A DNA stretch of 33,409 bases from an uncultured Ruminococcus sp. (GCA_900544395.1 UQVC01000029.1:1-33409); one strand, 5' to 3'; numbered from the stretch's first letter, positions 25,392 through 33,383 are shown. The notes: generated by a model from the sequence alone, not told the origin. A program made the numbers and translations.

Positions 25392-25420
25392 TTGACATTC
25401 AAAAATGTCGGTGATACACT
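25392..25420 (+). promoter_or_regulatory. Promoter of nrdD-trxB
   Basis: TTGACA (25392-25397, perfect) is 17 bp from TACACT (25415-25420), with a TGn extension just before the -10. The RBS AAAGGAG precedes the nrdD ATG. Confidence 0.75.
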
Positions 25421-25431
25421 AAATACAGCGT
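25395..25431 (+). promoter_or_regulatory. Possible tandem NrdR boxes over the nrdD promoter
   Basis: ACACTAAATACAGCGT (25416-25431) matches 13 of 16 positions of the NrdR box as I recall it (acaCwAtATaTwGtgt) and covers the -10. A poorer copy (25395-25410, 9 of 16, itself an inverted repeat GACATT/AATGTC with the preceding G) covers the spacer. The centres are 21 bp apart, two helical turns. NrdR is the usual repressor of ribonucleotide reductase genes in this phylum. Confidence 0.4.
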
Positions 25432-25459
25432 TTAGCTGCAGAAAGGAGAGGTACGAAAC

Positions 25460-27838
25460 ATGTATCAAGTCACAAAAAGGGACGGGGAAATAACAGAATT
25501 TAATCTGACCAAGATCAGCGAGGCGATACGAAAAGCGTTTGAAGCCAGAGAAAAAGAGTATAATCAGGATATTATTGATCTGTTGGCACTGAAAGTGACT
25601 GCAGATTTTGAGCCGAAGATAAAAGAACACAAAATTGCAGTAGAGGATATTCAGGACAGTGTAGAGTCTGTTCTGATCAAAGCGGGATACGCAGATGTTG
25701 CGAAGGGATATATCCTGTACCGCAAGCAGAGAGAAAAAATCCGAAATCTGAATTCTACACTTTTGGATTACAAAGAGATCGTAGACAGTTATGTGAAGGT
25801 GACAGACTGGCGCGTTAAGGAGAATTCTACCGTGACGTATTCTGTTGGGGGTCTGATCCTGAGTAATTCCGGTGCGATCACAGCCAATTACTGGCTGTCA
25901 GAAATTTACGATGAGGAGATTGGAAAAGCACACAAGAATGCGGATATTCATATCCACGATCTTTCTATGCTGACCGGATATTGTGCAGGCTGGTCTTTAA
26001 AACAGCTGATACAGGAAGGTCTGGGAGGTGTGACGGGCAGGATCACATCTGCTCCGGCGAAGCATTTGAGTGTTCTTTGCAATCAGATGGTGAATTTTCT
26101 GGGAATCATGCAGAATGAGTGGGCAGGAGCACAGGCATTTTCATCGTTTGATACCTACCTTGCACCATTTGTAAAAGCAGACCATCTGACATATCGGGAA
26201 GTGAAAAAATGCATCGAATCTTTCATTTTCGGGGTGAACATTCCGTCCAGATGGGGAACACAGGCGCCGTTTTCCAATATTACACTGGATTGGACGGTTC
26301 CGAATGACCTTGCCAATCTGCCGGCGATCGTGGGCGGAAAAGAACAGGACTTTACATATGGTGATTGTAAAGAAGAAATGGATATGATCAACCGGGCATT
26401 TATTGAGACCATGATCGAGGGAGATGCACAGGGAAGAGGATTCCAGTATCCGATTCCGACGTATTCCATCACGAAAGATTTTGACTGGTCGGATACGGAG
26501 AACAACCGTCTGTTATTTGAGATGACCGCAAAATACGGAACACCGTATTTTTCCAATTATATCAACAGTGATATGGAGCCAAGCGACGTGCGCAGTATGT
26601 GCTGCCGTCTGCGTCTGGATCTGCGGGAACTGCGCAAGAAATCCGGTGGATTTTTCGGAAGCGGAGAGAGCACAGGTTCCGTTGGTGTTGTGACGATCAA
26701 TATGCCGAGAATTGCATATTTATCGAAAAATGAGGAAGAATTTTACGAGAGACTTGATAAAATGATGGATATTGCCGCAAGATCACTTCATATCAAACGA
26801 GTGGTGATTTCCAGACTTCTGGATGAAGGGCTGTATCCGTATACAAAGAGATACCTGGGAAGTTTTGATAACCATTTCTCTACGATCGGGCTCATCGGAA
26901 TGAATGAGGCAGGACTGAATGCAAAATGGATCCGTAAAGATCTGACACATCCGGAAACGCAGAAGTTTACAAAAGATGTTCTGAATCACATGAGAGAGCG
27001 GCTGTCCGACTATCAGGAAGAATATGGTGATCTGTATAACCTGGAGGCAACTCCGGCAGAATCTACCACATACCGCCTGGCAAAACATGATGTGGAGCAG
27101 TTCCCGGATATCATCACAGCAGCAGAGGACTGCGGAACACCATATTACACAAACAGCTCTCATCTGCCGGTTGGCTATACGGAGGATGTATTTGCCGCAC
27201 TGGATATTCAGGATGAGCTGCAGACGCTGTATACATCAGGAACGGTATTCCATACATTCCTGGGAGAAAAACTTCCGGACTGGAAGTCAGCGGCAGCTCT
27301 GGTCAGAAAAATCGCAGAGAATTATAAGCTGCCGTATTATACAATGTCTCCAACATATTCTATCTGTAAGAATCATGGATACATTTCCGGAGAGCAGTAT
27401 ACTTGTCCGATTTGTGGAGAAGAAACAGAGGTATACAGCAGAATTACCGGTTATTATCGTCCGGTCAAGAACTGGAATGATGGAAAACTGCAGGAATTTA
27501 AGGAACGAAAAGTGTATGATGTAGAACACTCTCACGTGAAGCAGGAGAATTTCAGGGAGACAGAACAGGAAGAAGAACAGCGTATTTTCGAAGAGGTGAA
27601 TACAGAGGAAGGAAAAGTACTTCTTTTTACAACGAAGACCTGTCCGAACTGTAAGCTTGCAAAAGATTCCCTGGAAAAAGCCAATATTTCTTATGAAGTA
27701 GTTGATGCGGGAGAGAATGAAGAGCTGGTTAGAAAATATGGGGTCATGCAGGCGCCGACACTGATCGTGATCAAAGAAGAAGGTGTACAGAAACTTGCAA
27801 ATGCGTCCAATATCCGGGCATTTGCAGAAAAACGATAG
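25460..27838 (+). CDS. nrdD: Anaerobic (class III) ribonucleotide reductase with C-terminal thioredoxin-like domain
   Basis: 792 residues. An N-terminal ATP-cone (about 1-95) for allosteric control, the barrel core with RSMCCRL (C381/C382), a cysteine-rich metal site (SICKNHGY then TCPICGEE), and the glycyl radical loop RITGYYRPV with G664. Family members normally end about 25 residues after that glycine. Here an acidic linker (about 690-715) leads to a redoxin-like domain with active site CPNC (728-731) and cis-proline motif APT (P766). It reduces ribonucleotides to dNTPs without oxygen. The fused redoxin, with trxB next door, suggests thioredoxin-type reduction rather than formate. Pyruvate formate-lyase is excluded by the ATP-cone and Cys-rich site. 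Confidence 0.93.
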   Translation: MYQVTKRDGEITEFNLTKISEAIRKAFEAREKEYNQDIIDLLALKVTADFEPKIKEHKIAVEDIQDSVESVLIKAGYADVAKGYILYRKQREKIRNLNSTLLDYKEIVDSYVKVTDWRVKENSTVTYSVGGLILSNSGAITANYWLSEIYDEEIGKAHKNADIHIHDLSMLTGYCAGWSLKQLIQEGLGGVTGRITSAPAKHLSVLCNQMVNFLGIMQNEWAGAQAFSSFDTYLAPFVKADHLTYREVKKCIESFIFGVNIPSRWGTQAPFSNITLDWTVPNDLANLPAIVGGKEQDFTYGDCKEEMDMINRAFIETMIEGDAQGRGFQYPIPTYSITKDFDWSDTENNRLLFEMTAKYGTPYFSNYINSDMEPSDVRSMCCRLRLDLRELRKKSGGFFGSGESTGSVGVVTINMPRIAYLSKNEEEFYERLDKMMDIAARSLHIKRVVISRLLDEGLYPYTKRYLGSFDNHFSTIGLIGMNEAGLNAKWIRKDLTHPETQKFTKDVLNHMRERLSDYQEEYGDLYNLEATPAESTTYRLAKHDVEQFPDIITAAEDCGTPYYTNSSHLPVGYTEDVFAALDIQDELQTLYTSGTVFHTFLGEKLPDWKSAAALVRKIAENYKLPYYTMSPTYSICKNHGYISGEQYTCPICGEETEVYSRITGYYRPVKNWNDGKLQEFKERKVYDVEHSHVKQENFRETEQEEEQRIFEEVNTEEGKVLLFTTKTCPNCKLAKDSLEKANISYEVVDAGENEELVRKYGVMQAPTLIVIKEEGVQKLANASNIRAFAEKR

Positions 27839-27864
27839 AAAAATAGAAAACGGAGGAACTCGAT

Positions 27865-28776
27865 ATGTATGATATTGGAATTATCGGAGGGGGGACAGCA
27901 GGTCTGACAGCAGCTATCTATGGACAGCGTGCAGGAAAACGGACTCTGGTGATCGAAGGACTGAATTTTGGAGGACAGATTGTAAATTCACCGAAAGTAG
28001 AGAATTATCCGGGATTGGAGAGTATCAGCGGAAGTCAGTATTCTATGAATCTGCTGAATCAGGCGATGAAGCTGGGAGCAGAGACTGCTTCCGAGCGTGT
28101 AAAAGAAGTACGTGAGGAAGACGGGATCAAAATCATCGTGACAGACCAGAAAGAATATCCATGTAAGGCCGTGATCCTTGCAACAGGAGTGGCTCACCGG
28201 CATCTGGGGATCCCACAGGAGGAGGCGCTTGCCGGTTCCGGCGTCTCTTATTGTGCGACCTGTGACGGCGCATTTTTCCGGGGGAAAGATGTAGCGGTGA
28301 TCGGTGGAGGAAATACCGCTCTGCAGGATGCAGAATTCCTTTCGAATTACTGCAATAAAGTATATGTGGTACATCGCCGTGATGAATTCCGTGGGGAAAG
28401 TAATTTGGTAGAAGTGCTGAAAGAAAAAGAGAATGTCCAGTTTGTTCTGGATTCTATTGTCAAAGATATTGAAGGAAAGTTTATGGTAGAGAGATTGTTC
28501 CTTCGCAACAAGAAAACTGGGGAAGACTTCCATATCCCGGTATCCGGTGTATTTGTGGCAATCGGACAGATTCCGCAGAATGAGATCTTTGATGGTCTGG
28601 TACGTCTGGATGAAAATGGATTTATTCTGGCATCGGAGGATTGTATGACCTCTCATCCGGGAATCTTTGCAGCGGGAGACTGCAGGACCAAAGAAGTGCG
28701 TCAGCTGACAACAGCGGCAGCAGACGGAAGTGTGGCGGCGTTGGCAGCGTGTAAATATATTTCTATGAATTTTTAA
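27865..28776 (+). CDS. trxB: Thioredoxin-disulfide reductase
   Basis: 303 residues with the low-molecular-weight TrxB layout: FAD-binding GIIGGGTAGLTAA (5-17), redox-active CATC (C130, C133), NAD(P)H-binding VIGGGNTAL (145-153) with HRR (170-172) that favours NADPH, and the C-terminal FAD motif GIFAAGDCR. It should pass electrons from NADPH to a thioredoxin-like partner. It starts 26 nt after nrdD with GGAGGAA as RBS, so the redoxin domain of NrdD is the obvious candidate partner. A terminator follows at 28804. Confidence 0.93.
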   Translation: MYDIGIIGGGTAGLTAAIYGQRAGKRTLVIEGLNFGGQIVNSPKVENYPGLESISGSQYSMNLLNQAMKLGAETASERVKEVREEDGIKIIVTDQKEYPCKAVILATGVAHRHLGIPQEEALAGSGVSYCATCDGAFFRGKDVAVIGGGNTALQDAEFLSNYCNKVYVVHRRDEFRGESNLVEVLKEKENVQFVLDSIVKDIEGKFMVERLFLRNKKTGEDFHIPVSGVFVAIGQIPQNEIFDGLVRLDENGFILASEDCMTSHPGIFAAGDCRTKEVRQLTTAAADGSVAALAACKYISMNF

Positions 28777-28803
28777 GGTGAAATAAAAAAATGAAATAAG
28801 AGG

Positions 28804-28859
28804 ACAGCCTGTCTTGTGTACATATTGAGAAGAATGTGTATGCAGGGACAGGCTGTTTT
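28804..28859 (+). terminator. Terminator after trxB
   Basis: A long two-part hairpin: ACAGCCTGTC (28804-28813) with GACAGGCTGT (28847-28856), and an inner 12-bp stem (28815-28826 with 28833-28844, three G-U pairs) closing a 6-nt loop, followed by a short T run. Confidence 0.82.
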
Positions 28860-28872
28860 GGTGAAAATATAC

Positions 28873-28900
28873 TTGAAAAAAGAAATTTACATAGTATAAT
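28873..28900 (+). promoter_or_regulatory. Promoter of the Rpn-family gene
   Basis: TTGAAA (28873-28878) and TATAAT (28895-28900) with a 16-bp spacer. The start codon is about 140 bases further on, leaving a long leader in which CAGAC (28919-28923) could pair with either of two GTCTG copies (28927-28931 or 28947-28951). Confidence 0.65.
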
Positions 28901-29042
28901 GAAGATACATCAAATTCTCAGACGTTGTCTGTGTGACAATTCAGATGTCTGGAACATCGTTTCTAAACGGTTCAAATTCAAAGGCAGTTTCGCCGAATAT
29001 TCAATTTTGATGAAAAAAGAAAAGAATAAGGAGGAGTGCAGT

Positions 29043-29999
29043 ATGGGAAAAGGAAATGCTGCAGTAAAGCAATGGCTTGGAAATCCCAGACGGTTTGCAG
29101 ATTTGTTCAACGGGATTGTATTTCAGGGCAAGCAAGTGATATTGCCGGAGGATTTGCATCTGGCAACGGGAGAGACAGATATTCTTGTATCTGATAAAAA
29201 CGAAAAAGCAAAGGAGGTTCAACGATATCGGGATATCATTATGCGATGGGAGCAGGGGGCATATTTGGTACTGTTGGCGTGTGAAAATCAAGAGAATGTA
29301 CATTATGCCATGACAGTGAGAAATATGCTGTATGACAGCCTGTCTTATGTTGAGCAGATTCGACAGTCCTGGAAGTGTCTGGAAGAGGCAGAAAAACAAA
29401 AAGTCGCGGAGGCTGAGTTTTTGTCGAGGTTTCGGAAGGAAGACAGGTTGGTTCCGGTGATTACTCTGGTGTTTTATTATCACCCAGATACCTGGGATGG
29501 GAGTCATGATCTTCATGGGATTTTAAGATGGAGTGATGATGAGGATAAGAACGAGATTCTGAAAAAATATATATCCAACTATCGGATCAATTTGATCGAT
29601 GCAGGAAATGTAAAGGAATTGGAGCGTTTTCATACGGATTTACAGGAGATTTTTGGAATGTTACAATGCAGGCAGGATAAAGAAAAATTGCTGCATTACG
29701 TAAAAAGTAAAGAACAATACTTTCGGCATGTGGATGAAGAGACTTATCAGGCACTTCGAGAATTTCTGCATTCTGAAACAATATTAAAACAAGCATTTGA
29801 AAAAGAAAAGAGAGAGGAGCAGGTGGATATGTGTAAAGCATTAGAAGATTTGTATCAGGATGGAATTGAACAGGGAGCTGTGGAGGCATATCAGGAGGTA
29901 GGATTTTCGAAAGAAGAGATCATAGAACGGGTTCAGAAGAAATTTTCCTATGTAGTGGAAAAGGCTGAGGAGATTGTGGAGAAATATTGGAAGGAATAA
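29043..29999 (+). CDS. Rpn/PD-(D/E)XK nuclease family ('putative transposase') protein
   Basis: 318 residues resembling the Rpn recombination-promoting nuclease family that is abundant in Lachnospiraceae. The N-terminus (RFADLFNGIVFQGKQVILPEDL) and the following block EVQRYRDIIMRW...YLVLLACENQENVHYAMTVRNMLYDSLSYVEQI fit its nuclease domain. The central region has FYYHPDTWDG, and the C-terminus is charged and helical (KEEIIERVQKKFSYVVEKAEEIVEKYW). Despite the database name, no inverted repeats or target duplications are seen here, so this is probably not a mobile element in itself. The ATG at 29043 follows AAGGAGG. It stands alone with its own promoter. The role is not known. Confidence 0.75.
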   Translation: MGKGNAAVKQWLGNPRRFADLFNGIVFQGKQVILPEDLHLATGETDILVSDKNEKAKEVQRYRDIIMRWEQGAYLVLLACENQENVHYAMTVRNMLYDSLSYVEQIRQSWKCLEEAEKQKVAEAEFLSRFRKEDRLVPVITLVFYYHPDTWDGSHDLHGILRWSDDEDKNEILKKYISNYRINLIDAGNVKELERFHTDLQEIFGMLQCRQDKEKLLHYVKSKEQYFRHVDEETYQALREFLHSETILKQAFEKEKREEQVDMCKALEDLYQDGIEQGAVEAYQEVGFSKEEIIERVQKKFSYVVEKAEEIVEKYWKE

Positions 30000-30091
30000 A
30001 AGGAGTTGTGATTTTATAGTCGAGTTAAGGGTGGCCTTTGATGGCATTTGATAAACAAAATGTAGACATCGAAAAACCCCCCATTGTTAAA

Positions 30092-31153
30092 CTATTGAAA
30101 ATTTACAGGAATTTCGGCAATAACAGGAATTGTTCCATCAGGATTTGGATTGTTTTTATCTAATATTTGAATTGTAAAATCGGTATCATCTGTATATTCC
30201 AGTGTATAGTGATAAACTTGACTGCCGTCTTCCATAGTAGTAAAATGTTCGCTCAAAATGGCAATCTGTTTTCCGCTTGAGTCAGTGACAAGAGGAGCAG
30301 GATTCTGTGTTGTCCATGCCTGTGGAATTTGCAATGTGAAATACAGGTTACTCGGGGATTTTGCAAAGTCTGCAATTATAAATCCATTGTTTTCAGCAAG
30401 CATAGATTTATTTTTAGTAAGATCTTCTTCGTTTTTAACTGTAAATTGTAAATCCCAATTCCCCTTTATGGAGTCGGGCAGCAGATCAGGGGAAGAAGGT
30501 GTGGCATATATTTCATCAATGTGCAGATCAATCGTCATAGTATCTGGAAATGCAGATTCTTTCAGGGCATTTCGACTGATTTGATATAAGCCGATATAAG
30601 TTTGCTCACCGGATTTTGGAAGATATTCTGCAGTTGGAATGACTTCGGTATCATTGATTTTGATGTTAATATTGGAATGTATATAATCTTGTGGTTCTTT
30701 AAATTTTTGTTTATCTAATTGAACAGAAAGTGTGAAATATAGATTATAACCATCACAATAGGTGTTGGATGCCTGTATGGTAACGCCGTTATTATCAGCA
30801 ATATTGTTGTTTGGATCTGTGCTATGAGAGTGACTGGCAATATTTTGATAAGCGGTCTTGTCTTTTGAAGTTACTTCCTGGGATTGAATATCAATCAGTT
30901 GTTCGAAGATGCTGCCGATTACAGGGATATCTTTTGCCATAGCGGGATTTGCAAAAAATATACTGCTAATCCCTAATACTACGCATAAAGTGGCTGCAAG
31001 TTGAATCCATATGGTATGAGTTCTGTTTTTCCCTTTCATGTTTACTTCATGACTTGAAATTTTCTGATAAGAATCTTGTATTTTTTGCTCTACATTAGAA
31101 GGAAGCGGAACCGGATTCTTTAAATTTTTTCTTATTTGTTCTTCTGGTTTCAT
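30092..31153 (-). CDS. DUF4179 membrane protein, probable anti-sigma factor
   Basis: 353 residues with one membrane segment (about 48-68, IQLAATLCVVLGISSIFFA), a short cytoplasmic N-terminus (KPEEQIRKNLKNPVPLPSNVEQKI) and a long extracellular beta-rich region, the DUF4179 layout. Its ATG comes directly after the stop codon of the ECF sigma factor (TAA ATG), so they are translationally coupled. By analogy with other such pairs it likely holds the sigma factor inactive until an external signal arrives. No zinc-binding HxxxCxxC anti-sigma motif is visible. The 92 bases between this stop and the Rpn gene hold no clear terminator. Confidence 0.8.
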   Translation of the reverse strand: MKPEEQIRKNLKNPVPLPSNVEQKIQDSYQKISSHEVNMKGKNRTHTIWIQLAATLCVVLGISSIFFANPAMAKDIPVIGSIFEQLIDIQSQEVTSKDKTAYQNIASHSHSTDPNNNIADNNGVTIQASNTYCDGYNLYFTLSVQLDKQKFKEPQDYIHSNINIKINDTEVIPTAEYLPKSGEQTYIGLYQISRNALKESAFPDTMTIDLHIDEIYATPSSPDLLPDSIKGNWDLQFTVKNEEDLTKNKSMLAENNGFIIADFAKSPSNLYFTLQIPQAWTTQNPAPLVTDSSGKQIAILSEHFTTMEDGSQVYHYTLEYTDDTDFTIQILDKNNPNPDGTIPVIAEIPVNFQ

Positions 31154-31720
31154 TTACATAACCTCCTTTGTTTGATACTGATACGTGGGATGCTTTTTCA
31201 GATACATTTTTTGGAAAATCTTACGTCCTCTGGAAAGTCTTGACTTTACTGTGTTTTCATTCAGATCCAGCAACTGGCTGATTTCTTTGATGTTAAATTC
31301 TTCTAAATAATAAAGCAAAAGAATCAGTCGATAAGCTTCATCCATTTGATTGAGCAGTTCAAAAAAGTCTTCATTTTGAGTGAAAAAATTTGGTTCCTGG
31401 AAGGAGCACGTTTCAGAAGGAAGACGGGAACTTTTTACATCATAACTGTCGATGGGAATAAACTTTTGATGTTCTCGTAAGATCCGGTTGCAGTGATTGA
31501 TCAAAATTCTGGTCATCCATGTTTTAAAATATTTTGGATAGCGCAAAGAACATAAATTTTCGTAACAGCTGAGAATGGTGTCCTGAATTGCATCTGCTGC
31601 ATCTGCATCATTGTTTAAAATGCTGATTGCTATTTTATACATATCTTGTTTATTGTTTTCTATTAACTGGATAAATGCTTCCTGACTGCCTTTTTGTGCT
31701 TTTTTTACAAGTGGGATCAT
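31154..31720 (-). CDS. ECF-type RNA polymerase sigma factor
   Basis: 188 residues. Region 2 is near 8-75 (AFIQLIENNKQDMYKIAISILNN; DAADAIQDTILSCYENL; YFKTWMTRILINHCNRI) and region 4 near 120-170 with the helix-turn-helix FNIKEISQLLDLNENTVKSRLSRGRK. AAGGAGGGG lies 11 nt before the ATG. The anti-sigma gene follows immediately. I could not resolve its promoter; a TAAAAT (31755-31760 on this strand) has no good -35, but a perfect 10-bp palindrome CAATCGATTG (31761-31770) adjoins it. ECF factors often drive their own operon from a non-sigma-A promoter. Confidence 0.93.
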   Translation of the reverse strand: MIPLVKKAQKGSQEAFIQLIENNKQDMYKIAISILNNDADAADAIQDTILSCYENLCSLRYPKYFKTWMTRILINHCNRILREHQKFIPIDSYDVKSSRLPSETCSFQEPNFFTQNEDFFELLNQMDEAYRLILLLYYLEEFNIKEISQLLDLNENTVKSRLSRGRKIFQKMYLKKHPTYQYQTKEVM

Positions 31721-31760
31721 CCGCGTAATCTCCCCTCCTTTGTGCGTTTTATTTATTTTA

Positions 31761-31770
31761 CAATCGATTG
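31761..31770. repeat. 10-bp palindrome upstream of the ECF sigma gene
   Basis: CAATCGATTG is a perfect palindrome about 40 bp before the sigma ATG and directly next to a TAAAAT on the same strand. It could be an operator, but 10-bp palindromes also occur by chance. Confidence 0.3.
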
Positions 31771-31812
31771 ATACTCATTAGATAAAAATAAAGCAAAAAA
31801 AGTTGCAAAAAT

Positions 31813-31856
31813 AAAAAAACACCGTAAAACAACGTGTCTTTCCTTGTTTTACGGTG
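31813..31856 (-). terminator. Terminator of the PucR-membrane protein operon
   Basis: Arms 31820-31832 and 31844-31856 pair perfectly over 13 bp around an 11-nt loop. On the - strand the stem is followed by seven T residues and more AT-rich sequence, placing it 14 bases after the stop of the gene at 31870. Confidence 0.88.
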
Positions 31857-31869
31857 CCAGTATGACCTG

Positions 31870-32367
31870 CTAGTCACGGAACATCTTTGATCCCATCCAC
31901 TGCTGCATATGATCCAGCATCTTTTCGTCCGGATCGATCAGGACACAGGTGATCGTCTGCTCGGAAGGAATTACAATCGCATAAGTCCCATTTCCGGTTC
32001 CAGAAGAAAAGTCCTTTGTCTTTTCAGGATGGATGGAATTCAGGCGGTGAGAATTCTTTGGCGCAATGATTTCAGCCTGCTGAATATCCAGAGTCATGAG
32101 TTTTTTTCGTTTCGATTTACTGTAGATCGCATCAATTTCCAGATCATGGTTTAACAGGGTATATTCATATTCCACATCCAGTTTTGGAAATACGAAGTAA
32201 TACACCAGAACACCAAGTAATACAGTGATCGGAACTGCCAGAAAACCGAGGAAGAGCATACCGCCGCAGAGGACGAGTGCCAGGAATGCAATGCTCACGA
32301 TACGGATCACGAGATCAATGGGGCGGGATTTACGGGTAACTAATTGTTCATAAAGTGCGTCATTCAT
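31870..32367 (-). CDS. Small membrane protein of unknown function (DUF6106-like)
   Basis: 165 residues with two adjacent membrane segments (about 22-42 and 43-63) and a C-terminal cytoplasmic domain (about 70-165) rich in beta strands (YEYTLLNHDLEIDAIYSKSKRKKLMTLDI). I think it belongs to the Lachnospiraceae family DUF6106, from memory rather than a search. It overlaps the PucR-type regulator by 8 bases (ATGAATGA), so it is translationally coupled to it. No enzymatic motif is visible. The - strand terminator follows. Confidence 0.7.
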   Translation of the reverse strand: MNDALYEQLVTRKSRPIDLVIRIVSIAFLALVLCGGMLFLGFLAVPITVLLGVLVYYFVFPKLDVEYEYTLLNHDLEIDAIYSKSKRKKLMTLDIQQAEIIAPKNSHRLNSIHPEKTKDFSSGTGNGTYAIVIPSEQTITCVLIDPDEKMLDHMQQWMGSKMFRD

Positions 32368-33283
32368 TTGATGTGTTCCTTTCAGTATATAAATAGTTCA
32401 TTACCATAGAGGCAATCTTAAATGTCATGGCATCCTCAAATTGTCGAAGATCCAGACCAGTTCGTTTTTCAATCTGCTCTAAGCGATAGATCAGAGTGTT
32501 TCGGTGCATATGAAGCTGTCGGGAGGTTTCCGCAATGTTCAGATTGTTCTGAAGAAATTTGTTCAAAGTAGCAGTTGTCTCTTCATCCAAAGATTGCGGG
32601 ATTTCCTCACCAAAAATCTCATGCAGAAAATTTTCGCATAGAGAAGTTGGAAGCCGATAGATCAAACGACCGATACCAAGTCTGTTGTACGGAAAGACGG
32701 TCTGTTCAGAATAGAATAATTTTCCGACTTTCAATGCCAGACTTGTCTCCCGGAAAGCTGAAGAAAGTTCCAGCAGACTGTGCAGGGTCTTGCTGTAGGA
32801 CACTCGAACCCGTGCCAGAGCTTCTGCGTTTAATGTATCCACGATCATACGTGCGGTGTGATGCACTGTTTCCGGAGAAGAATCTGCCAATAATTTGACA
32901 GGATAAAGAATCGCATGGGAATTCTCGGTAAGAGGGATGCGAAACACTCCGGATTGTGATGGAAAAAGATTTTTTAAAATCTCAGAAATCGTCTCATCCA
33001 TACCGTGCCCTGTTTCCAACAGGTAAAGAACGCGAGGCTCTTCCGGTGCGATATGAAGACGGGCAGCCCGGTCATATACATTATAAGTTGGGATGCTGTC
33101 AGTCATCAGGCTCTGAAGAAAATGTGTCCGGTTATATTTTTCTTTATAAGCAGATGACAGAAGTTTTAGCTGTTCCAGTGCCTGAAGAGTCTCTTCATCT
33201 GTCTGGGCATGAATTTCCAGTGAAATGCCTGTAATACGTTTTAGTTCTGTCAATGCTTTCTCTAATTCAGCTGTATGATCCAT
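32360..33283 (-). CDS. PucR/CdaR-family transcriptional regulator
   Basis: 307 residues. The C-terminal ~60 residues form the PucR/CdaR helix-turn-helix (LNKFLQNNLNIAETSRQLHMHRNTLIYRLEQIEKRTGLDLR). The N-terminal region is mixed alpha/beta with a leucine-rich helix (EETLQALEQLKLLSSAYKEKY) and may bind a small sugar-acid or other effector. The ATG at 33283 follows GGGAG by 7 nt; an upstream start would need a poor RBS and lie in a hairpin. Family members often act as activators near sugar or sugar-acid uptake genes. Here the ABC ATPase of the multiple-sugar type ends 82 nt upstream. Confidence 0.88.
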   Translation of the reverse strand: MDHTAELEKALTELKRITGISLEIHAQTDEETLQALEQLKLLSSAYKEKYNRTHFLQSLMTDSIPTYNVYDRAARLHIAPEEPRVLYLLETGHGMDETISEILKNLFPSQSGVFRIPLTENSHAILYPVKLLADSSPETVHHTARMIVDTLNAEALARVRVSYSKTLHSLLELSSAFRETSLALKVGKLFYSEQTVFPYNRLGIGRLIYRLPTSLCENFLHEIFGEEIPQSLDEETTATLNKFLQNNLNIAETSRQLHMHRNTLIYRLEQIEKRTGLDLRQFEDAMTFKIASMVMNYLYTERNTSNE

Positions 33284-33306
33284 AATCGTTCTCCCGGTAG
33301 ACAGAG

Positions 33307-33335
33307 AAGGAGCTGCACAAACTGTACAGCCCCCT
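33307..33335 (-). terminator. Hairpin between the ABC ATPase and the PucR gene
   Basis: On the - strand the arms (33323-33335 and 33307-33319) pair over 13 positions with three G-U pairs and a 3-nt loop. Only a weak T-rich stretch (TTCTCTGTCT) follows. It would serve as a poor terminator for the ATPase transcript, and it lies inside the leader expected from the promoter at 33355-33383. Confidence 0.6.
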
Positions 33336-33354
33336 GTCATTTTTAATTATAGTT

Positions 33355-33383
33355 ATTTTAAAACATTAGTTTGTAATCGTCAA
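33355..33383 (-). promoter_or_regulatory. Promoter of the PucR operon inside the ABC ATPase gene end
   Basis: On the - strand TTGACG (33378-33383) is 17 bp from TAAAAT (33355-33360). The -35 lies in the last codons of the upstream gene. A TATAAT at 33346-33351 is a less likely alternative because its -35 is poor. Confidence 0.55.

Noticed and set aside
25460..27838. Pyruvate formate-lyase-like glycyl radical enzyme.
   Set aside because: The N-terminal ATP-cone, Cys-rich site and RITGYYRPV loop are those of NrdD.
28836..29042. Long N-terminal extension of the Rpn-family protein.
   Set aside because: It runs through a terminator arm and a promoter, has no RBS, and the ATG at 29043 has AAGGAGG.
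29043..29999. Insertion sequence or transposon.
   Set aside because: The protein family is sometimes called a transposase, but no terminal inverted repeats or target duplications were seen.
33284..33340. Upstream start for the PucR-type regulator.
   Set aside because: It falls in a hairpin and has no RBS; the ATG at 33283 has GGGAG at good spacing.
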